Positions 37,882 through 49,297 are shown, counted from the first letter of the stretch. The stretch: 64,000 nt of DNA from Agelaius tricolor (GCA_023055355.1 JALJCS010000004.1:28548744-28612743); one strand, 5' to 3'. Notes: a model not told the origin generated them from the sequence alone. Made by a program: numbers and translations.

Positions 37882-38380
37882 ATTCATTATGCACATTAAA
37901 GTAAGACTTTATTCAAAGAAATAGCAGTGTAGACTGTGGGCCCCAAGAGCAGTTCTTGGACTCACAAGTTCTAATTTTCTCTGTGACCTTGATTATAGCT
38001 CCTAGTCAGTCTCTGTTTTCCAGCTGATGCAATGAGAACATGAAGTTATAACTACAGGTTCAGCAGCCTCAAAAGGAAGAATAGGAGCAGAACCTGATTG
38101 CAAAGACCTTAAAAACAGGCTGAGTCACTGAGTGACCTTCTTCATCCCTGTCTTCATTGGTAAGACCTGTGTCCACACATCCCAGGTTCTGGTGGGAAAA
38201 TCTGAAATAAGAAAGACTTGGTGGAAGAGGATCAGGTTTAGGAATGTTTATATTAACCAGATAGACACAAGTCACTGAGATCTGACAGGATTCATCCTTG
38301 AGTGCTGAGGGCACAAAGTGAATCATGGGAAATTCTAACAAAATATGAGAAGTTACAACTTTTTTGTCTTGTTTTATGTG

Positions 38381-38558
38381 TTGTGGTTTGGGGTTTTTTA
38401 TTTGGTTGGTTGGTTTTTGGTGGTTTTTTTTTGTGGTGCCTTTTATTTGTTTGGGGTTTTGGGTTTTTTTTTGTTGTTGGTGGTGGTTTTTTTGTTTGTT
38501 TGGTTTGGTTTGAGTTTTTTGGTTTTGTTGTTTATTTGTTTGTTTGTTTGTTTGTTTT
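38381..38558. repeat. G/T-rich strand-asymmetric tract ending in (GTTT)n
   Basis: For about 180 bases the plus strand is almost only G and T, with many GG and GGG(G) runs ('ggttggttggtttttggtgg', 'ggggttttgggtttttt'), and finishes as a clean (GTTT)n run. A and C are nearly absent. Confidence 0.92.
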
Positions 38559-40581
38559 ACCAGTAGGGAAATAACTTGCCCAGAAATGTTGAGGAGTATC
38601 TGTCACTTCAGTTAACTAATCTTATTTTAAGATCTGACCCTCCTCTGCAGTTGATGATCTCCATACATGTGGGCTCGCTGCAATTGGGTGATTTATCTTT
38701 CAAAGGCAAAATACAAGACTTGCATTTTAAATTCTTAAAGCTGGGATTGTTTTTTATAATAACTATTTGTATTTGACCTATCGTAGAACAGAGTTTTGCA
38801 GACATGTGTAGTAGGTATTAATTATTAAATGACTAAACCGAGTTCTGAAGATATAACTACTAATTATATACTACCTTTTTCTGAACCTGAGTTTGTATTC
38901 CTATTGCTTTGGCTGGTAAAAGACTTGCAAGCTGGCAAGTTACCATTATTATGAACTTCTCACAAATTGTATCATGAAAGCTGTATAAAATAGATAATGT
39001 GCTGTGTTCTACTTTGTTTCATAATTTGAGTGAAAAACAACCCTATTACTTAATCATCTCTCCTTTTCTCCTTTAGAAGATGTCATTAACAAATCTTTTC
39101 AAGTCGATGAATAAGTAAAATTATATATTCAGAGTGTAAATGTTTTAAAGCTCTAAAAATGTATCTAGAATAGTTTAATTGAATCCTAAAGATATGTGGA
39201 AAATGAAAACCGCTCCCAGCAAATTAATAGTAGCTCTGAATATTCTAGTAGCAGAGTGAAAAGTGCTCTTATAATTAGGATTCAATGAAAGTAAGTTGCA
39301 TTTATAGCTGTTATTCTCAGCTTTTTGTGATACTTCTTCTAGGGACATGATTTTGTGTTCTTACTGTGTTTTCCTAATGAATGAGTCCAGCTGTGCCTTT
39401 TTATTCAAAGGATACATTCTTTTAATGTTAAGATTGACAGCAACTATGCAAAAATGATATCTTTAAAATCTAGTTTATAAAACACATCCTTTATTCTATC
39501 AGCCACTGTTATTTTTATTTTTTCTTACTGAGTTTTATTCATGTTTTGACACCAAGCATAGATGTAGCTGCAATCATATGAACTGATATAAGCATTTTGA
39601 TTCTTTTTTTTCCAAGGAACATTAACAGGGCTGCACAAAAGGAACAACTAACAAATTATATTTTGCCAAGACTTTAACAATGAGATATTAAAATAAAAGA
39701 AATTATATTATTCCAGGACAATATAGAATTCACAGGACTTTTAATCATCAAATCCAACCCAGCAGCATTCGAGGCAGAATGGGGTAAATTCCTTTTCAGG
39801 GTTTTGAAAAAAAAAGTAGTCATAACTAGTATTATAAAAAAAATGCAAATAGAATTTTATTCTTACTGATTTGAGTAATGCTAATACTTTAGTAATGGAT
39901 TTGGGTGCATTTGCTAATAGATTTGTATAAGACTGTCAGGTCTAATAATACTCTTACACAGTAGTGACTTAGCTACTGAATATCCTGAAAGACTTAATCA
40001 CAGTTTTCATATCAAGTTGTTATGTCAAACATACCATTTCTACAATGAAGAGGAGGCCAAGTTGAAATATCTTTGTCTTTCTGTAAAACTGATTGTCATT
40101 GTATACACTTGAAGTGTTGACTGTTTTAATTCATGTTTTGTTTCTGAATGTGGTTAATCATTTTAGGCATCTCATGGTATACTGAAGTGTCCACATTTAC
40201 AAAAGGGGACCTCCACTTCAAGCAATACTAGATCATCTCTTCTTGTTCTTTTTTTCTTCAAATAACATCATTGACAGATGAGTGATTTATTTTGGTTTAT
40301 TTCTGGTGTTGAATGAATTTAGATGTCTAATTTTTTTAATAGAAAATTATTTTAAATTCTAAGGAAAAATGTTGAAAATAATAATGAGTGTTGAATAAAA
40401 AATTATTTATTGATGTAGATGTAAATACATTAAAAAATATTCCTACCAAATACATTATTGTTTGAAAAACCTTGATCATAACTTATAACACCATATCCAC
40501 TTTCAAGAAATAGACCAAATTTCATTCTTTATAGACTAATATACTCTATTTACTGTCATATGTTAGTAATAACATCTAATC

Positions 40582-40697
40582 CTTTTCTCTCTGTCTTTGT
40601 CTGTCTCTTTCTCCATGTGTCTCTTCATGTGTTTCTCTGTCTCATGCTTTGCTTCTCTCTATGTATCTGTCTGTCCCTCCTCCTGCCCCTTCTCTCA
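40582..40697. repeat. Pyrimidine-rich (TCTCTGTC)-type tract
   Basis: The plus strand is largely C and T with irregular TCTCTGTCTTTGTCTG-like units and few purines apart from scattered G. It is a degenerate simple repeat. Confidence 0.8.
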
Positions 40698-40814
40698 TAT
40701 ATAAATATCTATGGATTTGAGAATTTCAATTGACAAGAAGCCTGAATGTGATTCAGAAACTGAGGGTTTGTCCTTATACTGTTAGCATAGGACTCTTGGA
40801 GCTTTTGCATTGTT

Positions 40815-40838
40815 GGGAAAATACATTTGTATTTTCCC
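40815..40838. repeat. Short palindrome, 11-bp arms, 2-nt spacer
   Basis: Arms 40815-40825 and 40828-40838 ('gggaaaataca' and its complement) are exact, separated by 'tt'. After a four-base bulge (39-42) another four pairs form (40811-40814 with 40843-40846), which extends the hairpin. Confidence 0.93.
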
Positions 40839-40994
40839 TAGCAACACTGTTTCACCATAAAACAGGAATAGAATTTCCAAATATGTATTGCAGTCTTTAC
40901 TGAAGTAATCTTAAATCTCTGTCCGGAGAATATGAAAACTGTGTGACAACGATTCAAACCAGAAAAAGCAGAAGTGACTTTTGTCTGTTTTGTA

Positions 40995-41815
40995 GAATCA
41001 CATAATCACAGAACAGCTGAGGCTGAAAGGAATCTCTGAGATCTTCGGGTCCAATCTCCCTGCTTGAGTAGGCACCTATAGCTTATTACCCACGATTCAG
41101 CCTACATGTGAGTTTTGAATATCTCAAAGGATGGAGACTACACAAGATCTCTGGGAAGCCTGTGCTGGTGCTGTGTCACCCTAGCCATTTACAAAGTATT
41201 TTTTGGTGTTCAGATGGACCTTCCTGTGTTTCAGACTGTGCCCATTACCACTTACCAGGTCACTGTGCAACACTGAAAACAGCCTGGTTCTGTTTTCTTT
41301 ACACCTTCCCTTCAGGTGTTTTTATACACTCACAAGATCACTGTCTGAACTTTATCTTCTCCAGGCTGAAGGGTCCTAGCTTTCTCAGCCCTTCCTCATA
41401 GATATTCCAGTCTCTGCATCATTTTAGTGACCCATTGTTGGACTTGCTCCAGTAGCTTTTTGTTTCTCTTGCACTGAGAAGCTCAGAACTGGACACAGTA
41501 CTTCAGGTGTGGCCTCACCAAGTGCTGACTAGAGAGGAAGGATCACCTCCCCAACCTGCTGGCTAATCAGGGGGATTGCCTCCCCTAATCTGCTATTCCC
41601 CAATTTTGTATAACGCAACACAAGATCCTATTTGCCTTCTTTGTGGCAAGAAAACCTGTTGTCAGTTTGTGTTTAACTTGGTGCCCACAAGCCCCTTTTC
41701 TGTAAATTTACTTTCCAGCTGCATGAGCCTGAGAATATATTGATTCTTATGGCTGCTCCTACCCAGATTAAAGACTGTGTGTCTCTTTGTTGAGCATCAT
41801 GAGGTTTGTTTATTC
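40995..41815 (-). mobile_element. CR1 LINE, 3' half, minus strand
   Basis: It opens with 'gaatcacataatcacagaac' (complement of the octamer terminus) and continues in the expected reverse order: 'tttgaatatctcaaaggatg', 'gggaagcctgtgctggtgct', 'ccaggctgaagggtcctagc', 'ctggacacagtacttcaggt', 'ggcctcaccaagtgctgact' and 'gtgcccacaagccccttttc', down to 'gttgagcatcatgaggtt' near 41812, which belongs to the RT domain. At about 820 bases it is among the longer copies, all collinear. Reverse-strand frames are broken. Confidence 0.94.
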
Positions 41816-44079
41816 TTTCATTTACCGAAAACAATGGTAATAAATTTATATACATATGTGGAGTATTTCAATGAGACTTTGTTTATGTTGTTATTGAGTC
41901 TTCTCTGAAATAGAGTTTGAATTACATTTTCCACTTTAATTTTACACATCTTCATCATTCCTGAAATTCTCTCCATATATTCATTGCAAATTTTCCAGTG
42001 ACTTCATTGTGTTCATTGAACATATGTTAACCTTATAAGCAAATGTGATAGCTGCATTGCTATTATTTTGAAAATTTATTTTCATATGTTTAAACAGCTG
42101 TTTTAATAAGAATTTAATAATAGACTATTAAAAATAACCAATGTAAGTCAAGTGCAATTGCAGCAAAAAGAAAATTCCAATTTCCGACCACCCTCTAGGC
42201 ATTTCATTTTTCCTCAGCTTAGTTTTTAAACTGAAAATTTTTCATCATATGCAGAAAGTCAACAGATGTGCATAATTAAAAAATAAGGGTCACAAAAAAC
42301 TTTTGAAGGAAAAAATATATCCAGTTGTAAAATGTCACTTCTAGCTGGGGAAGTCCGTTTAGGATCATGATATTGTGTGACAGGAAGATGGAAGCATTTG
42401 GCTATTTAAAGAAATGAGGCTAAAAATGAGCTTAAATGAGGTTAAATTTTAGTTTAAGATTTTCTAGTGTTTATTCTCTAAATGGTATAAATTAGGCGCA
42501 ATATAGAAAGAAACTTTATTAGCCAGAAAAAAAATAAGACATACTTTAATTTTCCCCTGTTTTATATATTTTATAGTTCTTTTCAAGACTGTTTTAAATC
42601 AAACCTGTGTTCTTTAATGAATACTAATTTTTGGCACTAACAAGAAGATTTTCAGTTCTTTCACCAATGTATTCATTTGATCTCTATCTTCCATTTTAAA
42701 CAAACTCCAGTTGGAATGAAAGGCCATGGATGAGATGGGAAATGAATTTCCTCTTAAAGTAGTATGTTAGCTAAACTTAACATGCTAACAGTTGTTAAAA
42801 CTTTTTTATTAAGCTTTTATTGTTGTTGAATTCACTGTTCTAGAAGTTTAATTTCAGCAATATCTATTCTTCATTAAATGAGAGTGCTGAAAATGAAAAG
42901 ACAACATTCTTGACTCACTGAGGAACTTCTTCAGACAATTTTCTATTCCACAGGAGTTACAGTTTTCTGGTATATTTGAAACTATAAAAAAATTATACTA
43001 CTTGGGCATAGTGTGCTATATTGTAGTGTGAAAGTATTATAATGTGATATTGAAGCCCTTTGGAAAAGTCTGACTGATACATCTAAGAAAACTGGCATCT
43101 GTTCAACATTTTCAGCAAGAGGAAAAGAAGAAAGTAAATAGAAGAGTCAAGACTGAGCACAAAATAGACCACAAAGAGAGACAAATAACCATTCATCCGT
43201 TCAAAACATAAAAAAGCACTATATGGGAAACTCCATTAGGGATAGTGTAGCGCATTCACTCACTAAAGATCTTCAAAGACGTGGGTACTTGCTAAACACA
43301 AGAACTGAACATAAAAATAAAGATCTTTTCAGTTACTGAGTAACAGATCTCAAATACAACAACAAAAATCAGCCATAGTTTCAAGTCCAGGTGGGGGAAA
43401 AACTAATGACAAGAAGGCATAGTTTTTGAGGAACAACATTTCAGTCTGTTACTTCCTTTCTGCTAGAATTAGGGTACTTTCTGTTTACTCAGTGAAAGGT
43501 CTAAGTCAAATACACATTTTGTTTTCCTTTAGATTGTTTTTATCATGGAAATATAAACAGCTGAGAAGAGCAAGTTTCTGAACTGGTTAATTGACATACA
43601 AATAAAATAAGGCATAGATGAGTATTTGGACATTAGATAGATGAATATTTGGACATTGGCATTTTTAAGATTTTTTTAATAAAACTACCCTTCTTTCAAG
43701 AATCTGGTTCTGAGTTGCTCCATACTATTGCCATTTTTAGAGCTGCTGAAGTATAATATGCAAATTTGAAGTATTCATCTAATGAGATCATATAATTCAT
43801 TAAACCGCTATGTAACAGTGTGGTTTGACTCAATATTTAACCCTTCATTTTGCTTTAGAGTGAGAAAAGAGCTATCTGAAGCAGAAGAAAATTTGAACAT
43901 AACTTTTCAGAAATGTTTTCCTAGCTAGAATAAGGTGTCAAAACTTGTTTTGAGTACAATTATGACCAAATGTTTATATAGATTATAATGTCAGGAGCAT
44001 AGATTTTCTAATTACACAGAAGTTTGAATACTCAGCTGTTTTGGTGTATAAGCTGGTTGGTGGTCATTCTTAATTATTG
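41816..44079. other. Unique AT-rich noncoding stretch
   Basis: No gene or transposon is recognised. A local duplication of 19 bases with one mismatch occurs at 43616-43634 and 43639-43657. Confidence 0.55.
43616..43657 (+). repeat. Two-copy tandem duplication, 23-bp period
   Basis: The unit 'agatgagtatttggacatt' at 43616-43634 returns at 43639-43657 with a single G/A difference. Confidence 0.9.
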
Positions 44080-44965
44080 GAAGAAGGTTAATGGAATAGC
44101 ATTCTTTAGAAATAAGAAGGAAATCCATGGAATTTCAGGTCATTCAGCCTCACATGAGGCCTCTAGAAAACTATGAGGAAAACATTTCAAAGACATCAAG
44201 AAAAGGTGGAAGAAGCTAGTAGGAAGCTAGCCACGGGCAAATTACAGCTATCTGAACCCATTGTTTTCTGGGATGAGATCACCAGTTTGGTTGTTAAAAG
44301 TGTGAGAACTGGATATCATTTACATGCAAGACTTTTGGCTTAATCTCTTATGGTCAAATCGTTGTGATATAGGGTGGATAGAGGACCATAAGTATTGTGC
44401 AATGTTTTTGTTACCACCTGAAATTATAACAAACAGTGCAGTCTAAGTGTGTGGTCCATATCAGTTATGATGTAAAAACTAATTTGGAGGATGTGATTAA
44501 TTTGCTGGAAGGCAGGATTTAAAGGAATGTGGAAAAGCTCAAGAAATAAGCAAACAGGTTCCTCATGAAATTCAACAAAGGCAAATGCCAAGCCATGTGC
44601 CTATAGATTGTATATGCCCTTCACAAGTACAGATTTGGAGCTCACCAGCTGGAAAGCAGATTGACAGAGAAAATTCTGGGTGCAACGGTTAACAACTACT
44701 AAACAGGAGACAGCACTGCACCCCTTGTGGCAAATCAGCCCACCACCTCCTGGGCTACTTTAGCTAGGGTGAAGCCAGGAATATCAGGGAATGTGTCCTG
44801 TCTTCTATTGAGAATGTTTGAGGCTGCCTGTAGTTCTGTATTCAGTTCTGGCCCCCTCAGTGCAAGAAACCTTGGCTGTGGAAAGATGGTCCTAAACTGT
44901 GGACACATTTGAAAGACTTGAGCAAGTAAGAGATGAAAGCTTAGGATGGACCTGTTAGTATGGAC
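44080..44965 (+). mobile_element. CR1 LINE, left half, split by an ERV
   Basis: An old plus-strand CR1 covering the middle of the RT domain to its C-terminal tail. Recognisable boxes include 'atttcaggtcattcagcct' near 44131, 'gggatgagatcaccagtttg' near 44271, 'ctcatgaaattcaacaaagg' at about 44563, the 'gccctctcagtgcaag'-like box near 44852, and 'gaaagacttgagcaag' at about 44911. The match fades near 44965, where ERV-type sequence begins. The missing 3' end of a CR1 in the same orientation reappears at 49298-49485, beyond the ERV LTR. Divergence is high. Confidence 0.8.
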
Positions 44966-45384
44966 CAGAGCCTCTTTTTTAGGAATGAGTGCTTGAGAGA
45001 GAGGGTACATATCACAAGGTAACCTGTGTTTTTACCTGCATGATTGATGGTGATAGAGGGGACGTAAGAAAGTGGGATAGAAAAAAACCTCACCTCTGCC
45101 ATTGCAGTATGAATTGTGACTTGAGAGGACCACAGGAAATTCTTCAAGGACGGGTACCGCTCCAGTTTCCAGTGGACATCCTCAGACAGAATAGGAGGGC
45201 TAATATTACTTCTAATTCTCTTGAAGGGATCTCCAGTTCATACTTACAAGAAGTGAGGAATAAGTACTATGACCAGAAAGAGAAGGCCCCTGCCTTCAGC
45301 CAGGTGAAAGAAAAAGGCAGTCAGATCTATTGGACAGTGTGTATCCAATGCATGTGATGGCCTGGCACATCAGACCCACAACAG

Positions 45385-45610
45385 TACAAGGCTTTGGCTG
45401 ATACCAGCACGATGTGTACCCTGAAGCCATTAAGATATGTAGGGGAAGAATCCATGTGTATTTTTGAGTGACAGGGGATCCCAAAAGCTGACTGTACTGG
45501 AATCTGAAGTGAGCCTGACTGGGAATGAGCAGCAAAAACACCTCATTGTGACTGGTCCAGAAGTCCCATGTATCCTTGGCATAGGTACCTCAGGGCAGGG
45601 TATATCACAG
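45385..45610 (+). pseudogene. ERV protease (retropepsin) remnant
   Basis: An Asp-Thr-Ser triad codes at 45400-45408, the usual position of the aspartic protease active site. About 165 bases further on, an Ile-Leu-Gly box codes at 45572-45580, the conserved C-terminal motif of retropepsins. The two motifs lie in different frames, so a frameshift has hit the gene between them. From 45464 to 45805 the second frame is open for 113 codons and runs into the spacer before RT. The flanking order, upstream of RT, supports the call. Confidence 0.78.
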
Positions 45611-45779
45611 ACCCTAGAATGGCATTACTGGGCTTTTGGGATAGCTGCTCTACAGATAGAGGAATTTAGACAGCTGAATACCTTGCCTGTTTTTTCAGAC
45701 AACTCTCCTGCTGTGGTCAAAGAACAGGTACCTATCATTACCAGTACAGTGTACCACAAACAATACCGCACCAACCAGG

Positions 45780-46560
45780 ACTCTGGATCACCATCCACGA
45801 GATGATTCTTGAAATGGAGAGTCAGGGTCTATAAGCAAGTCTCACTCATAATTTAATAGTTCTATAAGACCAGTACTTAAATACAGTGAAGATGAAGACT
45901 GACAGGAAAATATTGCAGCCTGAATGAAGCTGTATCAACACAAAATGCCACTGTGCTGGACATGATGGAACTTCAGTACACACTGGAATCCAAGGAAGAA
46001 ATGTAGTGCCATCATTGACACTGCTAATGCATTTTTCTCCATTCCTCTGGCAGCAGAGTGTGGGCCACAGTTTGGTTTCACCTGGAGGGGTGTCCAGCAC
46101 ACCTGGAACTGACTGCCCCAGGGGTGGAAACATAGCTCCACTACTGGCTGAGTGATCCAGACTGCACTGGAAAAAGGTGAGGCTTTAGAGCTTCTGGAGT
46201 GCATTGATGACATCATCATGTCATATCAGTGAGGCAACACAGCAGGGAAAGTTTTGAGAAAGGGGAGAAGATGATTCAAATCCTCTTGAAGGCTGGTTTC
46301 CTGCCCAAGAAATTCAGAGTTTAGGAGTAGAATAGCAAGATGGACTTTGTCAGACTCCAATGGATGTGGTCCACAAAACAGCAGCTATGTCCTTATCAAC
46401 CATCAAGAAGGAAACTTAGGCTTTTCTAGGTGCTGTGGGATTTTGGAAGACACATGTTCCAGATTGCAGTCAGACTGGGAGCCTTCTCTATCATGTGACA
46501 CAAAAGAAGAGCAGTCTCATATGGAGTCCTGAACAACAGCAAGCTTTTGAACAAATTAAA
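45780..46560 (+). pseudogene. ERV reverse transcriptase remnant
   Basis: Two RT hallmarks lie in the same register. The first catalytic Asp sits in an IDTANAFF box (Asp at 46017-46019). The YxDD box at 46200-46211 here reads CIDD, with Cys where Tyr is usual. An LPQG-type box codes between them, starting at 46113. The frame carries TGA stops at 46110-46112 and 46149-46151, and it is shifted relative to the protease frame. Spacing of the motifs is normal for a retroviral RT, so the domain is collinear although dead. Confidence 0.9.
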
Positions 46561-46679
46561 CAGGGGATTGTTCATGCTGTAGCTCAGGACAGGACATGAT
46601 CTGAAAAACTGGGAAGAATAGTCCTTCCTGGGGTACATGGCAAAAAGTACCTCAAGACTCAAGGATGACCCTGGGGCTT

Positions 46680-47520
46680 CTGGAGGGGAAGGTATAAAGG
46701 ATCCAAGGGCTGTTACACCCCAACTGGAAGGCCTACTCACCCTACACCCTAACTGAAAAAGAGAGACTGGGAGCTGTGGAGGTTGGAGCTGCCTTAGAAG
46801 TGGTTTACACTGAAGCACAGCTTCTTCTGGCACCTCAACTGCCAGTGCTAGAGTGGATGTTCAAAGGAAAAGTCCATTATTGCTCCTTGTAGTAAGTAGA
46901 GCATGCTGATTACATAGATTGAATAGGAATCCCTAATCAGCCAGGGATTTTGTAAGTCATCATGGTCTGGCCCAAAGGTTACATTATCATCATCACTGGA
47001 GGGGAAGGAGAAGGGGGCATATGCTGAGAAGGGCCCACCATAAAATCATTTATCAGAAAATGAAAAGCAATATGTTTATATACCTTTATGGTAGTTCCTT
47101 CTGTATTGTAGGGATACATTGAAAATGGAAAACTATTGTATGGAATTCGATGTAACAAGTTGCAGAAGTTATTGAGGGACAAGGTGGATCAAGTCACATC
47201 GCAGGACTCAAATCTGTCCAGCTGAATTTAGCCATCACTGAACAAGAGAAAAGGTCAGCGTTCTACCTCCACACCAACTTAGGGGTGGTAGAATATACTC
47301 TGTGGGGCTGGCTAAAACAATGGAAAAGGAGCAATTGTCAGCACAGGTAAACCCATCTGGGCTGCTGAATTGTGACAAGATGTCACTGTCCTGGTGGAGA
47401 AGTAAGCTGCAAAAGGATGTCAGGTAGGCTCAGACAGACCAAAGTCAGGCTGCTGAAGAGCACTGCAACAACAGAGAGGTGCACCAACCTGCCAAGATCA
47501 AACTAAGTTAGATCTGGGTT
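46680..47520 (+). pseudogene. ERV connection and RNase H region remnant
   Basis: Between RT and integrase the sequence keeps pieces of the tether and RNase H, for example a Lys-Glu-Arg segment near 46760 and a Trp-Gly-Trp-Leu box near 47313-47324 in the C-terminal part of RNase H. That part is read in a different register from both RT and integrase, which shows at least two further frameshifts. The 135-codon minus-strand frame at 46426-46833 is an antisense shadow. Confidence 0.7.
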
Positions 47521-47529
47521 GGCAGCACT

Positions 47530-48366
47530 AAGGTGAATTATTTCTGCCTTGGTGGGTTCATGATGCCTCAGGTCATCAGGGAAGAGATGCAGCACACAGA
47601 CAGGCTTGAGATTGAGGGATGGACTTAACCATGGCCACTACCTGCCAGGTTATCCTTTCCTGTGAAACATGCACTACAATTAGGCCAAGAGGGTAAAACC
47701 CCTCTGTATGGGTAACAATGTTTGAAATATAAATATGGGGAGACCTGGCAGAATGCTTACATCACACTTTCACAAATCTGCCAAGGCAAGCACTTCATGC
47801 TTACAATGGTGGAGACAACCACTGAATGACAGGAGAGATGTCTGTGCTTCCTGCCACCACCTGGAACTCCATCTTGGGCCTTGAAAAGCAAGTTCTGTTG
47901 GGACATGGCAGGCCAGAAGGAACTGAGTTGGACAAGGGGACTCATTTCAAAACTAACCTGAGGGACACCTGGGCCAGAGAGCACAGTACTGAGTGGGTGT
48001 GTCATATTCCCTGTCATGCACAAGCCTCAGGGAAAATTGAATGGTCAAATGCCAAAAACCACCTTGAAAGCAATAGGTAGTAGGGCCTTCAAACATTGGG
48101 ATCTACGTTTTAAAAAGGGCCCCTGGTAAGTTAATCCTAGGGGCTCTACTAATCAAGCTGGCCCTGCCTACCACAGAAGAGGATACTGTCCCTGTGATGC
48201 ATATGGGAAATGTGTTAGGCAAAGCAGTTTGGATTAGTCCTGCTTCAAGCAAAGGCAAATCCATCTGTGGGATCCTCTTAGCTCAAGGATCTGGGTGCAC
48301 TTAGTGGTAATGCAGAGGGATGAGGAAACACAATATGTACCTCAAGAAGATTTGATTTTTGTGTGA
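47530..48366 (+). pseudogene. ERV integrase remnant
   Basis: The HHCC zinc-binding domain is visible: two His at 47559-47561 and 47574-47576 in an HDASGH box, then CETC with Cys at 47661-47663 and 47670-47672. In the catalytic core the second Asp lies in a DKGTHF box and the Glu follows with exactly 35 residues between (open frame 47826-48080), so D,D-35-E spacing is kept. The first Asp seems lost: where the family has it, after Trp-Gln-x at about 47746-47754, codon 47755-47757 encodes Ala. That codon is also in another register than the rest of the core. The domain ends near 48366. Confidence 0.88.
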
Positions 48367-48614
48367 GAGCAGTCTGCAATGTTGAATTGTATGTTGTTAC
48401 TAAATGACCCTGCCACTGCGTGCCATAACTTCTATGGACAATGAGGAGGGACTGCTCCAGGTATACCAGTTATGAGTGCCTGATGAAGCTCTCAAACCAG
48501 CCCTCCTGCCCTGGAAGACATCTATGATGGATAGAACCCACAGTCATGGACTAAGTTATTTCAACGGATACCTTGGAGGGATCACTATTGACTATGGAAA
48601 TTATATGTGTGCTG

Positions 48615-48672
48615 GTATGTAGGTAGGTAGGTAGGTAGATAGATGATAGATAGATAGATAGATTGATTGATT
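48615..48672. repeat. (GTAG)n/(GATA)n compound microsatellite
   Basis: About five GTAG units pass into GATA units and then GATT units. It lies inside the ERV 3' segment and may have come with the element. Confidence 0.95.
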
Positions 48673-48677
48673 TTTTT

Positions 48678-48736
48678 GTATATATATGTATATATTAGTG
48701 TATATATTTTTGTATACATTTATATATATGTATATG
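48678..48736. repeat. TA-rich tract
   Basis: Alternating 'tatatatatgtatatatta' type sequence follows the GATA microsatellite. Confidence 0.85.
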
Positions 48737-48793
48737 GTTGGAAGGTGTAGGATCTGGGCATGACATAAATAGTGTAGCATAAGGGGTGGATAA

Positions 48794-49278
48794 TGTCCTG
48801 GTTCTGCTCATAACAAAGTTAATTTTTTGCAGTAGCCGTGATGGAGGGTAGAGCCACGGGTCATGTGGGCCTGGCAAGGAGTATATTCTACATCAATTTA
48901 CCTCATTTCCTTGAGCAGGCCTAAGGAGCTCTGGCTTCCAAGAAAAAGGTCAGGGCTTCTGGTTAAGAAGAAAATGGCAGGATGGGGGAAGCCATTTTGC
49001 ATTGTCACCTGGGTCTGCAGTGAGTTTTTTTCCACGTGAATCACTCTCCCTTTTGTATACTTTGGTTATTAGTATGTTTACTTTTATTGTTTCTTTTCTT
49101 ATCTCATTGGTGGTTTTTCCAGTAAATAGTTCTTATCTCAGCCCATAATCTTTACCTTATGTGGGTCAAATTCTTAACTTCATCCCACTGCAGTGGGAAA
49201 GGGGAGGGAGGAGAACAAGAGACTGGCAGCCTGGTTTGACTGGGAGTCTTGGTGGGTGCACTGAGCTAAACCACGACA
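48794..49278 (+). repeat. ERV 3' LTR
   Basis: A 485-bp segment begins TGTCCTGGTTCTG and ends CTAAACCACGACA, giving TG...CA termini with an imperfect inverted repeat (TGTCnTGGTT). It is preceded by the purine tract of the ERV. Internal landmarks of this avian LTR type are the early 'aagttaattttttgcagtag' block, a 'tccagtaaatagttcttat' block with an AGTAAA in the place of a polyadenylation signal, and a G-rich 'gtgggaaaggggagggagg' block near the end. It is the only LTR seen, so its 5' partner is lost or outside the preserved part. Confidence 0.88.
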
Positions 49279-49297
49279 GGTGTGTGGTGGACAAATC

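Larger units (their letters stand above)
36878..40994. other. Unique noncoding stretch with homopolymer and G/T tract
   Basis: No gene or transposon is recognised. It contains the C19 run (37863-37881), the long G/T-rich tract (38381-38558), a pyrimidine-rich tract (40582-40697) and a small palindrome (40815-40838). The two long plus-strand frames over 38302-38574 are translations of the G/T tract (Phe, Leu, Val, Gly, Trp) and are not genes. Confidence 0.55.
44975..48793 (+). mobile_element. Decayed ERV internal region (pol), ERV-L-like
   Basis: Remnants of a retroviral pol lie in order: protease, reverse transcriptase, RNase H, integrase. No 5' LTR, primer-binding site or identifiable full gag is present, so the element is 5'-truncated. 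The segment from about 44980 to 45360 has one open frame of 122 codons (44989-45357) that probably comes from the gag-pol junction. Stops and at least three changes of reading register separate the domains, so no protein can be made. About 430 bases separate the end of integrase (about 48366) from the LTR, too little for env, and this fits an env-less ERV-L-like family. The family assignment is inference, and a phylogeny of the RT segment would settle it. Confidence 0.9.
48367..48793 (+). other. ERV 3' untranslated segment with microsatellite
   Basis: Noncoding sequence between integrase and the LTR. It contains the GGTA/GATA microsatellite and a TA-rich stretch, and ends in the purine-rich 'aaggggtgga' at 48781-48790, three bases before the LTR, at the place of a polypurine tract. 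No env-like frame is visible. Confidence 0.7.

Noticed and set aside
38302..38574. Two overlapping plus-strand frames of 73 and 90 codons, Phe/Leu/Val/Gly/Trp-rich
   Set aside because: They are translations of the G/T-rich simple tract and look like membrane proteins only because of that composition.
44727..45010. Overlapping frames on both strands at the CR1/ERV border
   Set aside because: They cross from CR1 remnant into ERV remnant and match neither element's frame over their length.
46426..46833. 135-codon minus-strand frame
   Set aside because: It is antisense to the ERV RT/RNase H region.
48615..48672. GTAG/GATA repeat as a CRISPR-like or regulatory array
   Set aside because: It is a plain compound tetranucleotide microsatellite without spacers.
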